In this document: piece after piece, positions 63,776-64,000 of the stretch | Numbering within the stretch: the stretch's first letter is position 1 | Layout of the letters: each line of letters opens with the position of its first letter | Made by a program: the position numbers and the translations under genes | Assembly: GCF_036700095.1 (NCBI RefSeq) | Contig: NZ_CP144918.1 | Location: 1,613,001-1,677,000, forward strand | Direction of reading: 5' to 3' | Length of the DNA stretch: 64,000 bases | DNA from: Pelagerythrobacter marensis | Lineage (GTDB): Bacteria > Pseudomonadota > Alphaproteobacteria > Sphingomonadales > Sphingomonadaceae | Notes under the pieces: generated by a model | The model's input: only the letters and a program-made list of their open reading frames with translations | Databases searched by the model: none | What the model was told of the DNA's origin: nothing

Positions 63776-64000
63776 GCGAGCCCCAGCGAAGGCTGGGGCC
63801 TCAGGCCGCTGGCGCTGCGTTTGAAACTTCCCGAGCCCCAGCGCAGGCTGGGGCCTCAGGCCGCTGGCGTGTCGCTCGATACTCTCCCAGCGCAGGCTGG
63901 GGCCTCAGGCCACTGGCGTGTCGCTCGATACCCTCCCGAACCCCAGCGCAGGCTGGGGACCGGGCCGCCGGCACACCGCCCGATACCCTCGCGAGCCCCA
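63776..64000. repeat. Tandem array of ~55-bp REP-like units, running off the window
   Basis: Units begin near 63776, 63831, 63883, 63936 and 63991. Each has CCCCAGCG-N-AGGCTGGGG followed by CCTCAGGCCGCTGGCGTGTCGCTCGATACCCTC. The first unit closely matches the element at 27905. The CCCCAGC/GCTGGGG arms form hairpins on either strand. Confidence 0.9.

Overview
The window is high-GC DNA with tightly packed, often ATGA-overlapping genes. Several features point to an alphaproteobacterium, most likely an Erythrobacter- or Sphingomonas-like member of the Sphingomonadales: a direct-repeat LexA box (GAAC-N7-GAAC) in front of an imuA-imuB-dnaE2 cassette, a BapA-type adhesin with its own type I exporter, a NasS/NasT pair, and CCCCAGC..GCTGGGG palindromic intergenic repeats. 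No tRNA, rRNA, insertion sequence or CRISPR array was seen. The taxonomic call is inference from gene content.

Region 1 (1-24.5 kb) is mostly housekeeping and stress genes: a divergent azoreductase/HxlR pair; a secreted cyclophilin; a 2-hydroxy-acid dehydrogenase gene broken by an 8-bp tandem duplication; a BlaI/M56 peptidase pair behind two operator-like palindromes; a YpfJ-type metallopeptidase; a 3-hydroxybutyrate dehydrogenase; an M28 peptidase; guaB; rsmB; rppH; a 2-oxoglutarate:ferredoxin oxidoreductase (korAB); membrane and lipid enzymes (PAP2, cyclopropane synthase-like); and a serine hydrolase. The 22.6-23.1 kb gap holds two decayed gene remnants (a lipoyl-dehydrogenase-complex E2 C-terminus and a CoA-transferase/racemase N-terminus). 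A divergent HxlR/pirin pair and a type II NADH dehydrogenase follow.

Region 2 (26.1-32.9 kb) is the most notable part. An ANTAR antiterminator (NasT-like) and its cytoplasmic sensor (NasS-like) are followed by a sigma70-like promoter and a leader RNA. The leader has two A1/G4 hexaloop hairpins; the second shares bases with an intrinsic terminator. Behind it lie an outer-membrane porin, a formate/nitrite-family channel, a PP2C phosphatase-protein kinase fusion and a cyanase. The arrangement looks like a nitrate-assimilation regulatory chassis attached to cyanate uptake and breakdown, with no nitrate or nitrite reductase in the window.

Region 3 (32.9-44.6 kb) has an amino-acid permease, a PaaX-regulated acyl-CoA catabolic operon (CoA transferase, two crotonases, an AidB-like acyl-CoA dehydrogenase), a VOC protein, and a three-gene operon of N-formylglutamate amidohydrolase-like, QEGLA-motif metalloprotein and glutathione-synthetase-like ATP-grasp proteins, whose product is unknown.

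Region 4 (44.7-56.7 kb, minus strand) reads as one operon: a 1404-residue BapA/LapA-type adhesin with a 210-residue Asp-Ala repeat and five 255-bp Ig-like repeats, then TolC, a LapB-type ABC exporter, HlyD, and a 1027-residue fusion of a helical-repeat domain to a MurF-like ligase that is translationally coupled to the exporter. Region 5 (57-62.4 kb) is the SOS mutasome imuA-imuB-dnaE2 with a LexA box over the promoter and an apparently leaderless imuA. The window ends with a CoA transferase and a tandem array of about 55-bp REP-like units that runs off the end.
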